Shown: positions 43,811 to 52,404, numbered from the stretch's first letter. The stretch: 64,000 bases of DNA from Paenibacillus sp. DCT19 (GCF_003268635.1 NZ_CP029639.1:3731501-3795500), one strand, 5' to 3'. The notes: a model not told the origin generated them from the letters alone. Translations and numbers: made by a program.

Positions 43811-43868
43811 AACACCTTCAAGAGGGTTCCCTTATCTTACGACAAGGATTCATTCTCCTGAAGGTGTT
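43811..43868 (-). terminator. Large terminator-like stem after the Ohr gene
   Basis: AACACCTTCA (43811-43820) and TGAAGGTGTT (43859-43868) pair perfectly. The 38-base loop can fold further (CCTT/AAGG). TTTTG follows on the minus strand, about 100 bases after the Ohr stop. Confidence 0.55.
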
Positions 43869-43974
43869 ATGTGTTCTCACGCTATAGTCAAAGGTTAGTA
43901 CCTTGGTTCAGGTATAACTCTTGTATCGTATTTTTGACAATGGTATTACTCTCAATCACCAGACTTCCTAAGGC

Positions 43975-44394
43975 TTAGTCCAGGTTTACAGTTACATTCA
44001 CATTGCCTCTGATGGCTTTGGAATATGGACAGTAGTCATGGGCAAGTTTTACGAATTTTTGTGCCTGCTCCTCATCCAATCCGTCAATTCTCACTTCAAG
44101 CTCAACTTCCAGCTTAACACCGTTATCTGAAGGATCGGTCTGAAGCATTACCGTTGCAGTTACAGTGCTTTTTTCAATGCTTACATTGTGTTTCTTCAGT
44201 TGATATTCAAGCGCCGAATTGAAGCATGCGCTATAACCAGCCGCAAACAATTGCTCAGGATTCGTAGCTGTAGTCACTTTGCCTCCAAGCTCAGGTGGTG
44301 CAGCCACATCAAGCATAAACACAGTATCTGGAGATTGAACGACACCTTGACGTCCACCGGTATTAATCACTGAAGTTTCATATAAAGTTTTCAT
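43975..44394 (-). CDS. ohr: Organic hydroperoxide resistance protein Ohr
   Basis: The 139-residue OsmC-fold peroxidase has both redox cysteines: C57 in GYSACFNSALEY and C122 in HDYCPYSKAIRG. The family N-terminus LYETSVINTGGRQGVVQS is present. It reduces organic and fatty-acid hydroperoxides with lipoyl-protein as reductant. ATG 44394 follows GAGGAGC. A perfect OhrR operator lies upstream. The OhrR gene is not in the window. Confidence 0.95.
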   Translation of the reverse strand: MKTLYETSVINTGGRQGVVQSPDTVFMLDVAAPPELGGKVTTATNPEQLFAAGYSACFNSALEYQLKKHNVSIEKSTVTATVMLQTDPSDNGVKLEVELEVRIDGLDEEQAQKFVKLAHDYCPYSKAIRGNVNVTVNLD

Positions 44395-44443
44395 TGTATA
44401 AGCTCCTCTGCAAATGTTTTTTATTATTCGTTATTTTTTTGCT

Positions 44444-44472
44444 TACAATTGAATTGTACACAATTTAATTGA
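44444..44472. promoter_or_regulatory. OhrR operator(s)
   Basis: TACAATTGAATTGTA (44444-44458) is a perfect 15-base inverted repeat nearly identical to the Bacillus OhrR site TACAATTAAATTGTA. A degenerate second copy, ACAATTTAATTGA, follows at 44460-44472. Confidence 0.85.
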
Positions 44473-44565
44473 TGTTGTAAAGCTTTTATTTTTCTTAATA
44501 TTTCGGATCGTATTCTATATCAATTTAAATGTTCTGTGCTATAAGCTTCTCAGGGGCAAATAAAA

Positions 44566-44596
44566 ACAAGGCAACCAACCCGTGGCTACCTTGTTC
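44566..44596 (-). terminator. Terminator of the DUF4234/DUF2752 pair
   Basis: ACAAGGCAACCA and TGGCTACCTTGT arms (one mismatch) around ACCCG, ending in TTTTTATTT on the minus strand. Confidence 0.8.
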
Positions 44597-44661
44597 TGTA
44601 AACGTTATTTAGATAAGTGATGATACACATAAACGGTTGTTTGCTCGTTTATTGGTTTCAT

Positions 44662-45066
44662 CTATATGAGACTGGTTGGCTCCATCCAACTGAATAAAGG
44701 GATATTACGAAGAATACCAAATGAGATGGTTAGACCTAACATGCTGTACAATAGCACATTTTTCGTGTTAACCCAGTCCTTCTTCACAGCCACCATATAC
44801 ACAAGATATAGCGGAGCTAATATAAAAATTAACATATTGTATCGAAAAGCGTCGTGAATATCTAATCGTAACATAGCCCCAAGTGAACGAGTAATTCCAC
44901 ACCCTGGGCAGTAAAGCCCCGTAACCTCATGGAATACACATGGAATGCCAATTCCCGTAAGAGGTAGCCATACCTTTAAATACAGATATCCGGCTCCACC
45001 AATCCCTATCGTCCCAAGCACCTTTTTGCAAACAGAAGAATTAGTAATGATGAGGCGCATGCGCAT
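44662..45066 (-). CDS. DUF2752 membrane protein
   Basis: The 134-residue protein (ATG 45066, inside the end of the DUF4234 gene; ATG 45060 is also possible) has three membrane segments. The family signature is HEVTGLYCPGCGITRSLGAM, with a CxxCG-like Cys pair. DUF2752 proteins are of unknown function and usually follow DUF4234 or interferon-induced-transmembrane-like genes. The reading frames overlap by 26 bases, implying translational coupling. Confidence 0.85.
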   Translation of the reverse strand: MRMRLIITNSSVCKKVLGTIGIGGAGYLYLKVWLPLTGIGIPCVFHEVTGLYCPGCGITRSLGAMLRLDIHDAFRYNMLIFILAPLYLVYMVAVKKDWVNTKNVLLYSMLGLTISFGILRNIPLFSWMEPTSLI

Positions 45067-45397
45067 ATTTGTTGATCTCAGATTGAGCCAAAGCATAAGT
45101 AATAATGCCCATACCAAAAAGCATCAGAACCAGGTACAGAACCGATTGATCCTGACTGTATTGTCTCCGTTGGTAATGAACTACTTCTAAATGTTTACCT
45201 AATTGATATGACCATATGTAACTCCAGATTCCACAAGTCACGAGTGTCAATAACAGATGTTTAACCCCGGTGAAATCTCGATCTCCACTAAGTTTGCTCA
45301 CATCTTCTGTAATCGTATAGAACCAATAGATCCCATATAACCCGCACGTTATAATCGAAAATACAATGGATAAAGCTATACTTCTATTCGTAATCAC
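45041..45397 (-). CDS. DUF4234 membrane protein
   Basis: I prefer the GTG at 45397, nine bases after GGGGAGG; the in-frame ATG 45415 overlaps that SD. The 118-residue protein has the DUF4234 N-terminal signature SIVFSIITCGLYGIYWFY, LVTCGIWSYIWSYQLGK and a third hydrophobic segment near the C-terminus, ending HAPHHY. Function is unknown. It is co-transcribed and overlapping with the DUF2752 gene. A tiny ORF with an excellent SD precedes it. Confidence 0.8.
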   Translation of the reverse strand: MITNRSIALSIVFSIITCGLYGIYWFYTITEDVSKLSGDRDFTGVKHLLLTLVTCGIWSYIWSYQLGKHLEVVHYQRRQYSQDQSVLYLVLMLFGMGIITYALAQSEINKYAHAPHHY

Positions 45398-45442
45398 TCT
45401 ATTAATCCTCCCCATGCAGTGTAATGAATAATATACTTAATT

Positions 45443-45490
45443 TTATTCTCCACATGGTGGACTATGATTGGCACACGTAAAGATGAACAC
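45443..45490 (-). CDS. Possible 15-residue leader peptide
   Basis: GAGGAGGTG stands five bases before a GTG at 45490 that encodes MFIFTCANHSPPCGE and a stop. The SD is far better than that of most genes here. It ends 45 bases before the DUF4234 start. It could be a regulatory upstream ORF, or chance. Confidence 0.25.
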   Translation of the reverse strand: MFIFTCANHSPPCGE

Positions 45491-45655
45491 AATTACACCT
45501 CCTCATTCGGGAATAACTCTCTGGTTAATTCATACTTTGAATCTACAACCCATAGGAATCATTATGGATATATTCCAGTATATTCATATTGAATCTAGCT
45601 GTACACTACTTGTCGAAAAAACTGTGAATACCGTATCCGTTCTTAACCGCTCAAT
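45491..45655. other. Intergenic stretch without a supported gene
   Basis: Together with the flanking sequence, this is about 330 bases between the DUF4234 and CDF genes. Apart from the possible leader peptide and the terminator, I see only AT-rich sequence that would hold the DUF4234 promoter. Confidence 0.5.
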
Positions 45656-45682
45656 GAAAAAAAGCCGCCATATGGCGACTTC
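45656..45682 (-). terminator. GCCGCCA-type terminator of the CDF gene
   Basis: AAGCCGCCA/TGGCGACTT hairpin with TTTTTTT on the minus strand. It belongs to the recurring hairpin family. A palindrome AAAAGATgattATCTTTT (45696-45713) lies between it and the stop. Confidence 0.8.
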
Positions 45683-45747
45683 GTAACTACATTTTAAAAG
45701 ATGATTATCTTTTATATTCAATGCTGCTTAAGTGAAGCGCATCCTCA

Positions 45748-46674
45748 CTAACCATTTGCTTCTTTTGAATAATGATATTCCGTATTATCTTTGCCAGAGT
45801 CCTCTACTCCCGGTTCGACATGAACATGAACGGTGTACACATCGTATTCTCTGAACATTTCATCTTCTACATTTGTTGAAATGTCGTGCGCTGTCTGAAT
45901 ATCCATGTCTGCTCGAACAACGATAACCACATCCACCACCGCGTTGTTTCCATAATTACGTGCTCTCAGATCTCTAACTTCGTCTACTCCGTCTACATTC
46001 GAGATCGTATCTCGATACGCAATAATCAAGGATTCGTCAAATCCATCTGTCAGATGATGTGTTGCTTCACGGAAGATTCCCCATGCCGTTTTGCAGATGA
46101 GTAGACCTACAAGGACAGCTGTCAAAGGATCAAGCCATGGCAAGCCAAATTGAGAACCCACAATACCGATCACCGTTCCAACACTGACCCAAGCATCTGA
46201 GATATTATCCTTCGCCGCTGCCATAACAGCCTGACTCTTGATTTTGAGCGCTAGTCTCTTATTGTATCTGTAAACAAAATACATCACCGCAGCACATACG
46301 ATGCCTGTCCAAGCTGCAATGAGATCAGGAGATTCGCTTTTCCCTTCGAATATGGAGGATGCTGCTTCGTACAACACCTGCAGACCAACGACCATCATAA
46401 TAAATGAAGCCACGAGTGAAGCTACGGTTTCAGCTTTCCAATGTCCGTACGTATGGTCATTATCTGCTGGCCGCTGAGCCAGTCTCAATCCGACCAGTAC
46501 GGCTATAGAGGCAACAATATCTGTGGCATTATTTAAACCGTCGGCTTTTAGAGCCTCAGAGTTAGATGTATATCCAATAATCATCTTAATTGCAGTTAAA
46601 CATATGTAAGCAATAATACTGATGATTGCGCCCTTTTCTCCCAATTTTAAGTTGTCATACTTTACCTGATCCAT
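45748..46674 (-). CDS. CDF-family cation efflux protein, Mn-type metal site
   Basis: I start at ATG 46674 (AGGAGG upstream). The 308-residue transporter has six membrane helices and a C-terminal cytoplasmic metal-sensing domain (VDEVRDLRARNYGNNAVVDV, TVHVHVEP). The HTYGHWKAE loop is typical of CDF. In helix 2 the usual HxxxD of Zn exporters is N-x-x-x-D (DGLNNATD), and in helix 5 it is D-x-x-x-D (KDNISDAW). From memory, these Asn/Asp substitutions characterise manganese exporters such as MntE/MneP. Mn(II) efflux is therefore the best prediction, and is relevant to the MnxG locus. No MntR box is evident. Confidence 0.85.
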   Translation of the reverse strand: MDQVKYDNLKLGEKGAIISIIAYICLTAIKMIIGYTSNSEALKADGLNNATDIVASIAVLVGLRLAQRPADNDHTYGHWKAETVASLVASFIMMVVGLQVLYEAASSIFEGKSESPDLIAAWTGIVCAAVMYFVYRYNKRLALKIKSQAVMAAAKDNISDAWVSVGTVIGIVGSQFGLPWLDPLTAVLVGLLICKTAWGIFREATHHLTDGFDESLIIAYRDTISNVDGVDEVRDLRARNYGNNAVVDVVIVVRADMDIQTAHDISTNVEDEMFREYDVYTVHVHVEPGVEDSGKDNTEYHYSKEANG

Positions 46675-46701
46675 CTTTTTTGAAACCTCCTGTTTCCGCA
46701 T

Positions 46702-46885
46702 CTTCTCGTTCGCTGTATGATCTTATCACTCGCATATTGTGTGGGTCTAGAGAAACGTTTTGAATCAAGCGAAACTTAATCTGACTGCCGAAAAATTGTG
46801 ATAGAGGTCAAAATAAATTGGACGAGGTCAACTTTTGATGAATCGTTGATACTGAATATTGAACTTCTTTCGTAAAAATAAAAAC
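46702..46885. other. Intergenic region upstream of the CDF gene
   Basis: It contains the CDF promoter region and nothing else I can support. No MntR-like or Zur-like palindrome is seen. Confidence 0.4.
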
Positions 46886-46920
46886 AGCAGTGGTAACCAC
46901 GTCTGTGGTCGGCCACTGCT
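46886..46920 (-). terminator. Terminator of the flavin oxidoreductase gene
   Basis: AGCAGTGG/CCACTGCT outer stem and ACCAC/GTGGT inner stem, with TTTTTATTTT on the minus strand. Confidence 0.85.
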
Positions 46921-46996
46921 TGATAAGCATATCTTTTGGTACAAAAGATAGTGATTAGATCAGTAAATCAGTAAATTATAATTACAAAAATTCTAA

Positions 46997-48037
46997 TTAA
47001 GACAGCTCAGTCAACGCTTCTCTTGTGAAGGGGATCAGATCATCTATACGGCCTTCTTGAATTTTCTTAGCCCATGCAGGATCGACCAGAAGCGCACGAC
47101 CAATAGCTACCAAGTCGAACTCATTGTTCTGAAGGCGTTGAACCAAACCGTCGATACCGACGTTGCCAGCTCCCTTACCTTCTGTGAACAAACTTGTGAA
47201 ATCTCCGTCAAGACCAATCGATCCCACGGTAATGGTTGGTTTACCAGTGAGCTTTTTGGTCCATCCAGCAAAATTCAGCTCAGAACCTTCGAATTCCGGC
47301 TCCCAGAAACGACGTGTAGAGCAGTGGAAAATATCAACACCCGCTTGAACTAACGGTGCCAGAAGTTGTTCCAGCAATGCAGGTGTCTCAGCAAGTTTCG
47401 CTTGATAATCATCTGACTTCCACTGGGATAAACGAAGCACGATCGGGAATTCTGGTCCTACAGCTTCGCGGCAAGCCTCAATGACTTCAACCGCAAAACG
47501 CGTGCGGGACATCATATCTCCACCGTATCGGTCTGTGCGTGAATTGGTTTTCTCATATAGGAATTGATCAATCAGATAACCATGTGCTCCATGAAGCTCG
47601 ATGCCATCAAATCCAAGTCGTTTCGCTTCAGTAGCAGCTTGTGCGAATTCACGTACAATTGTAGCAATATCAGCTTCCGAATAGTCATTCACATGACCTT
47701 TCGCTCCCATATGCCAGATCTGAGGAATAATTCGACCACCCGCTTCGTGTACCTCAGATACAACCTGAGCCCAACCTTTCAAAGCATCTTCACCATAGAA
47801 GTGAGGTATATTCGCCTGATTGGATGCGTCCGGATGATTAATAATTGTTCCTTCGGTCACGATAAGACCTACTGCATTCTCAGCTCTGCGGCGGTAATAC
47901 CCTGCAACGTTCTCACCTGGAATCCCGTCCGGGGAAAACTGACGAGTCATCGGAGCCATTACAATTCGATTAGACAACTTCAACGATCCAAGCTCGATAG
48001 GTTGAAACAACGCTTCTACGGTTTGAGAATTATTCAT
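46997..48037 (-). CDS. NADH:flavin oxidoreductase (Old Yellow Enzyme family)
   Basis: I start at ATG 48037 (SD GGAGGT). The 346-residue FMN TIM barrel shows LSNRIVMAPMTRQFSPDGIP, GLIVTEGT, QIWHMGAKG, DGIELHGAHGYLIDQFL (substrate His and Asn-like pair HGAH), TDRYGG and VAIGRALLVDPAW. It reduces electrophilic alkenes or nitro compounds. It is directly downstream of a TetR gene, and a 16-base operator lies in the 63-base gap. A second copy of the operator precedes the TetR gene, so the pair is an electrophile-inducible unit like YqjM/NemA systems. Confidence 0.92.
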   Translation of the reverse strand: MNNSQTVEALFQPIELGSLKLSNRIVMAPMTRQFSPDGIPGENVAGYYRRRAENAVGLIVTEGTIINHPDASNQANIPHFYGEDALKGWAQVVSEVHEAGGRIIPQIWHMGAKGHVNDYSEADIATIVREFAQAATEAKRLGFDGIELHGAHGYLIDQFLYEKTNSRTDRYGGDMMSRTRFAVEVIEACREAVGPEFPIVLRLSQWKSDDYQAKLAETPALLEQLLAPLVQAGVDIFHCSTRRFWEPEFEGSELNFAGWTKKLTGKPTITVGSIGLDGDFTSLFTEGKGAGNVGIDGLVQRLQNNEFDLVAIGRALLVDPAWAKKIQEGRIDDLIPFTREALTELS

Positions 48038-48066
48038 GATTACCTCCACACATTCGTTTTTTTATT

Positions 48067-48082
48067 TTGACTACACAGTCAA
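48067..48082. promoter_or_regulatory. TetR operator in front of the flavin oxidoreductase gene
   Basis: TTGACTACACAGTCAA has perfect TTGACT/AGTCAA arms. The same 16-mer, two bases different in the spacer, occurs at 48696-48711. Confidence 0.85.
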
Positions 48083-48100
48083 GAATGAAGCAAAAAAAGA

Positions 48101-48676
48101 TCAAGAAACGATCATGCCAAATGACGTACGCAGAACCGTCTCGATCTCTTCACGGGATGAACCCGATTTGCCCATAACCCTTGCACCGGCTATGGTGTTG
48201 TTAAGATAAGCAGCAAGCTCACTACTGGTGAACCGACTGGATATTAAGTGCTGCTCTTGACCCTTCAGGATGATCTTCTCTAGTACCTCTCGGCTCTCTT
48301 CGAACATAAGTTCAATCTGATGGGCAACCTGCTCATCCTCTACTCCAAATTCAAGTGAAGCATTCATCATCAGGCAGCCTTGGCAGCTAGCTTCATGCTC
48401 AACTAAAGAATGGCGAATCGCATCTAGCTGGTCAAGAGGAGATGAGTGTGCAGCCTCAATCTCTTTCAACTTGGCAATAGCTTGTTCACGGTACAGCGCC
48501 AGCGCCTTCAGGAACAACGAACGCTTGTCACTAAACACACAGTACAAGCTTTGTTTCTTGACGCCTGTCATGCGTGTGAGATCCTCATAAGAGGTTGCTC
48601 TGTAGCCTTGACGCCAAAAAACTTCCATAGACTGCTGCAATACCACATCAGCATCAAATTCTCTTGGTCTACTCAT
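48101..48676 (-). CDS. TetR-family regulator (NemR/AcrR-like)
   Basis: The 191-residue protein has TetR_N (MEVFWRQGYRATSYEDLTRM, TGVKKQSLYCVFSDKRSLFL) and a TetR_C domain with HEASCQGCLMMNASLEFG, a Cys-x-x-Cys segment often seen in electrophile-sensing members. The gene begins MSRPREFDAD, a common opening of this subfamily. It probably represses itself and the downstream flavin oxidoreductase through twin operators. Confidence 0.9.
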   Translation of the reverse strand: MSRPREFDADVVLQQSMEVFWRQGYRATSYEDLTRMTGVKKQSLYCVFSDKRSLFLKALALYREQAIAKLKEIEAAHSSPLDQLDAIRHSLVEHEASCQGCLMMNASLEFGVEDEQVAHQIELMFEESREVLEKIILKGQEQHLISSRFTSSELAAYLNNTIAGARVMGKSGSSREEIETVLRTSFGMIVS

Positions 48677-48695
48677 GTGTCTAATTTATCAGTTC

Positions 48696-48711
48696 TTGAC
48701 TATGCAGTCAA
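48696..48711. promoter_or_regulatory. TetR operator in front of its own gene
   Basis: TTGACTATGCAGTCAA, the second copy of the operator, 20 bases before the ATG of the TetR gene. Confidence 0.85.
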
Positions 48712-48722
48712 TAATATAATAA

Positions 48723-49352
48723 TTACTGAATAATCATACCTAACAAACCAACAAAGGTTGACGCCTGATAAGGCGAGATTACACACCCTTTCAGATTTTC
48801 GATGTCTACACCGATTACATCAAAATCACAGGTACTTAGGTTAACACCATTCAACTTGGTACCATGCATTAAGGCTTGATCCATCTTACAACGGCTAAAC
48901 TGAATTTGCTCAGAGACCAGATAACTAAGATCTGTACTGATGAGCGAACAATCTTCCCATGCAACATGCTTCATGTTGGAAAATCGGAAATTCGCATAAT
49001 CTATCAGGCTATTGGAGAAGATAACATTTTTCAATCGACTATCTGAGAAATCGGTTCCGATGAGTTTACAATTTTTCCAATGTACACGGTGGATGAAGGC
49101 ATTCGCGAGATTAACATTAGAGAAATCACAATTTTCAAAAATCACATCTGTAAATTCACAATGCTCTAAACTGGATTCCGATATAATGACGTTTTTGAAC
49201 CACACCTTCTCAAAGGAAACCTTGGTCGCCTCCTGATTGGCAAGTGTCATATGTTCAAACCGTTTGTGGTCATATTCCGATTTGGATGTCAGAAAGTGAA
49301 TTGTTTCGTCGTCAAGCAAATGCTCCTGAATGTGGGGAACTTCCATTGTCAT
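48723..49352 (-). CDS. Pentapeptide-repeat protein
   Basis: I start at ATG 49352 (SD GGGAGG). The 209-residue protein has a short N-terminal region and then a continuous quadrilateral beta-helix of pentapeptides with central Phe/Leu: FKNVI ISESS LEHCE FTDVI FENCD FSNVN LANAF. It is interrupted by IHRVHWKNCKLIGTDFSD. It resembles McbG/Qnr-like proteins that mimic DNA and protect gyrase, but the function is not certain. It is divergent from an AraC_N regulator. Confidence 0.88.
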   Translation of the reverse strand: MTMEVPHIQEHLLDDETIHFLTSKSEYDHKRFEHMTLANQEATKVSFEKVWFKNVIISESSLEHCEFTDVIFENCDFSNVNLANAFIHRVHWKNCKLIGTDFSDSRLKNVIFSNSLIDYANFRFSNMKHVAWEDCSLISTDLSYLVSEQIQFSRCKMDQALMHGTKLNGVNLSTCDFDVIGVDIENLKGCVISPYQASTFVGLLGMIIQ

Positions 49353-49490
49353 CATTACCTCCCTGACTAATGAACTCATACTACTCTTTTCAATACTTTC
49401 ACCCCACTTTCCTTCTTCGACAAAATAATAACCTGAGCATTCGTATGCTGAACAAAAGGTTAGTAAAGGTATCTTGTTCCTCTTAAATCA

Positions 49491-49502
49491 TTGCCTAATC
49501 CT
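49491..49502. promoter_or_regulatory. Shared upstream motif, copy C (TTGCCTAATCCT)
   Basis: The 12-mer, preceded by TTAAATCA and a GGTATC, matches the copies upstream of both aldo/keto reductase genes. It lies between the divergent pentapeptide gene and the AraC_N regulator gene, the likely binder. Confidence 0.65.
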
Positions 49503-49573
49503 ATCAACGCTACTATTACTGTAGTTCATTATCACATATAATAAAGCCTGACCAACGTGTAAGGAGGATTCGA

Positions 49574-50497
49574 ATGTCCGAAAGAAATTTAGAGCAGCAG
49601 CATATGGAACTGACCGAGATGATTAAACGTCACACCCTTCTGAAGGGCTCCATTAAAACGATCATCCCTTCGCTTTTCTTCTTTCACTACTCCAAACTTA
49701 CAGAACCTCAATACAGAGTTTACAACCCTTCGTTCTGTATCATCGCCCAGGGAAAGAAAGAAATTTTGCTCGCACAGGAGAGATTCGAATATGGTCCTTC
49801 TAATTACCTTATAGCATCCATGAATCTGCCTGTAGTCGGTCAGGTCATCAAAGCATCACCTGAGATGCCTTACCTCAGTCTCAAATTGGAGTTTACACCG
49901 AATCAAATTCTTGAAGTCCTGAACGAATGTGATCTGAAAGTAAAAGCAACAGAAAACGCGAGACGTGCCTTGTTTGTAGGTCAGATGGAAGCCTCCATTC
50001 ATGATGCCGTTATTCGTCTGGTTCGTCTGCTGGAAACGCCGGAAGAAATCCCGTTCCTTGCTCCGCTATATACGAAAGAGATCTTGTATCGGCTTCTGCG
50101 GGGTTCGTATGGGAACGAATTAGCGCAGATTGCCGTTGAAGACAGCAGTACCTATCGGATCAGAGAATCCATTGAATATATAATTCGCCATTGGGAGCAA
50201 TCCTTTCGAATCGAAGATCTTGCAGAGAAAGCACGGATGAGCGTTTCTTCTTTCCATCGCCACTTCAAAGAAATTACAGCGATGAGCCCAATCCAGTTTC
50301 AGAAGCAGATGCGATTACAGGAAGCACGTCGAATCCTGTTAGCTGAATCGGCAGATGCCGCGGATGTAGCCTATCGAGTTGGTTATGAGAGCGCCTCACA
50401 GTTTAGTCGCGAATACTCTCGAATGTTTGGTTCACCACCGAGAGCCGATATCAAAAAGCTAAGAGAAAAATACGATCTAATTGGTAACGATGTGTAG
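49574..50497 (+). CDS. AraC-family regulator with AraC_N domain (YqhC-like)
   Basis: The 307-residue protein has an N-terminal type-I AraC_N sensor domain (YRVYNPSFCIIAQGKKEILL, YGPSNYLIASMNLPVVGQV) and a C-terminal double helix-turn-helix (RIEDLAEKARMSVSSFHRHFK, AADVAYRVGYESASQFSREY). E. coli YqhC, of this type, activates the aldehyde reductase genes yqhD/dkgA. Here the same-family regulator lies near a motif also present upstream of two aldo/keto reductase genes in this window. ATG 49574 follows AAGGAGG. Confidence 0.85.
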   Translation: MSERNLEQQHMELTEMIKRHTLLKGSIKTIIPSLFFFHYSKLTEPQYRVYNPSFCIIAQGKKEILLAQERFEYGPSNYLIASMNLPVVGQVIKASPEMPYLSLKLEFTPNQILEVLNECDLKVKATENARRALFVGQMEASIHDAVIRLVRLLETPEEIPFLAPLYTKEILYRLLRGSYGNELAQIAVEDSSTYRIRESIEYIIRHWEQSFRIEDLAEKARMSVSSFHRHFKEITAMSPIQFQKQMRLQEARRILLAESADAADVAYRVGYESASQFSREYSRMFGSPPRADIKKLREKYDLIGNDV

Positions 50498-50586
50498 GAT
50501 CAAACTTTAGGCTATATTGGATGATTCTGTATTGGGAGTTATACTCAGCCCATAGTGCATGTCTATAGTTCAAAGTTTTAGACAAG

Positions 50587-50613
50587 AAAAAAACCGCGCG
50601 ATATGCGCGGTGT
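50587..50613. terminator. Terminator between AraC_N and ABC exporter genes
   Basis: ACCGCGC/GCGCGGT stem around GATAT with a seven-base T run on the minus strand. Confidence 0.85.
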
Positions 50614-50685
50614 GGTCATTCGATCACATAATCATTTGTTCATTCATTCATACACTATTTATGCTCGTATCATTCTTACTCATGC

Positions 50686-52404
50686 TTATGAATGGCTATA
50701 TTGCACTTGGTGTAATCGACTGTAAATGCCTCCGGCTGCAACAAGCTCCTGATGACTCCCTTGCTCAGCAATTCCGTCTGCGTTCACAACGATGATGCGG
50801 TCAGCATTTTGTATCGTAGTCAATCGGTGCGCAATAACAAGGGTTGTTCTACCTACGGAGAGCTCAGCTAGAGATTTCTGGATCAACGCTTCCGTTTCCG
50901 TATCTAGTGCAGAAGTTGCTTCATCCAGAATAAGAATCGGCGGATTCTTCAAGAACATACGCGCGATCGACAAACGTTGCTTCTGTCCTCCTGACAGCTT
51001 GACTCCTCGTTCACCAATGACGGTATCCATGCCATCCGGGAGACTTAGAATGAGCTCTTCCAAGGAAGCACGACGCGCAGCATCCCAGATCTGATCATCC
51101 GTTGCAGATAGATCACCGTACGCAATATTTTCCTTAATGGTACCCGAGAAAAGGAATACATCTTGCTGCACAATCCCGATCTGTCTGCGTAACGATTCCA
51201 ACTTTACCTCTCGAATATCCGTTCCATCCACTGTGATTCGCCCTTCCTGTACCTCATAGAAGCGTGGAAGCAAGCTACAGATGGTTGTTTTCCCTGCTCC
51301 GGAAGGACCAACGAATGCAACGGTCTCCCCTGGTTTGACAGTAAGGCTAATATCGTTAAGTATTCGGCGGCTGTCTTCATAACCGAACGATACATGCTCG
51401 AAGCGAATATCACCACGCACATCGTTTAGTTCGACCGCATTTTTGGCATCTGCAATCTCGGGTTCCGTGTCAATGATCTCCAGGTAACGCTTGAACCCTG
51501 CAATGCCCTTCGGATAACTTTCAATAACAGCATTAATCTTCTCAATTGGACGGAAGAAAATATTCGATAGCAATAAGAATGCCATGAATTCGCCCATATC
51601 AATTTTGCCTTCAATGAAGAACCAAGCACCGCACACCATAACAAACACCGTTACCAGTCGCATCAACATATAACTTACTGAAATGCTTTTTGCCATCGTT
51701 TTGTAGGCTAACAGCTTGGTCTTACGGAAATTCTCGTTATCTACCGAAAATAGTTTCTTCTCATGCTCTTCATTGGCAAATGATTGTACAACACGAATCC
51801 CACCAACGTTATCTTCGATGCGAGCATTAAAATTACCTACATCGCCGAATAGACGTCGATAAGTCTTCGTCATACGTCCACCAAACACAATAATAATCCA
51901 TCCCATGAACGGGATAATAATAAACGTTAATAGCGCAAGCTCCAGATTAATATATGCCATAAGTGAGAACGAGCCGATTAGCGTCATGATTGCGATAAAA
52001 ACATCTTCGGGGCCATGGTGAGCAACCTCCCCAATATCATTCAGATCGTTCGTGAGATGACCGATGAGATGACCTGTCTTACGGTTATCGAAGAAACGGA
52101 AGGAAAGCTTTTGTAAATGGGCAAACATTTTCGCACGCATATTTGTTTCAATATTAATTCCTAACATATGTCCCCAATAGGTGACAACATAATTCAGAAC
52201 GGTATTTAGTGCGTAGATAGCAAGCAATGCAATGGAAGCAAGTAAGATCAAGGGCCAATCCTGACCTGGTAGCAGATCATTAATAAATTTGCTCACGGCT
52301 AGCGGAAAAGCTAGTTCGAGCAGCCCCGCAACGACCGCACAACCAAAGTCGATCATAAACAGTTTCTTATACGGGCGGTAATATGAGAAAAAACGACGAA
52401 TCAT
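50686..52404 (-). CDS. ABC exporter, fused membrane and ATPase domains
   Basis: The 572-residue half-transporter has six membrane helices (about 1-300) and a nucleotide-binding domain: Walker A GPSGAGKTT, Q-loop VQQDVFLF, signature LSGGQKQR, Walker B ILILDEATSALD and H-loop VIAHRLTT. It resembles the YfiB/YfiC-YknU-type lipid/drug exporters of Firmicutes and would act as a dimer. No partner half-transporter is adjacent, so it is probably a homodimer. A GNAT gene lies immediately upstream on the same strand. Confidence 0.92.
   Translation of the reverse strand: MIRRFFSYYRPYKKLFMIDFGCAVVAGLLELAFPLAVSKFINDLLPGQDWPLILLASIALLAIYALNTVLNYVVTYWGHMLGINIETNMRAKMFAHLQKLSFRFFDNRKTGHLIGHLTNDLNDIGEVAHHGPEDVFIAIMTLIGSFSLMAYINLELALLTFIIIPFMGWIIIVFGGRMTKTYRRLFGDVGNFNARIEDNVGGIRVVQSFANEEHEKKLFSVDNENFRKTKLLAYKTMAKSISVSYMLMRLVTVFVMVCGAWFFIEGKIDMGEFMAFLLLSNIFFRPIEKINAVIESYPKGIAGFKRYLEIIDTEPEIADAKNAVELNDVRGDIRFEHVSFGYEDSRRILNDISLTVKPGETVAFVGPSGAGKTTICSLLPRFYEVQEGRITVDGTDIREVKLESLRRQIGIVQQDVFLFSGTIKENIAYGDLSATDDQIWDAARRASLEELILSLPDGMDTVIGERGVKLSGGQKQRLSIARMFLKNPPILILDEATSALDTETEALIQKSLAELSVGRTTLVIAHRLTTIQNADRIIVVNADGIAEQGSHQELVAAGGIYSRLHQVQYSHS

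Noticed and set aside
47564..48070. 168-codon plus-strand frame opposite the flavin oxidoreductase gene
   Set aside because: It is antisense to an intact conserved enzyme and its composition is that of a frame shadow.
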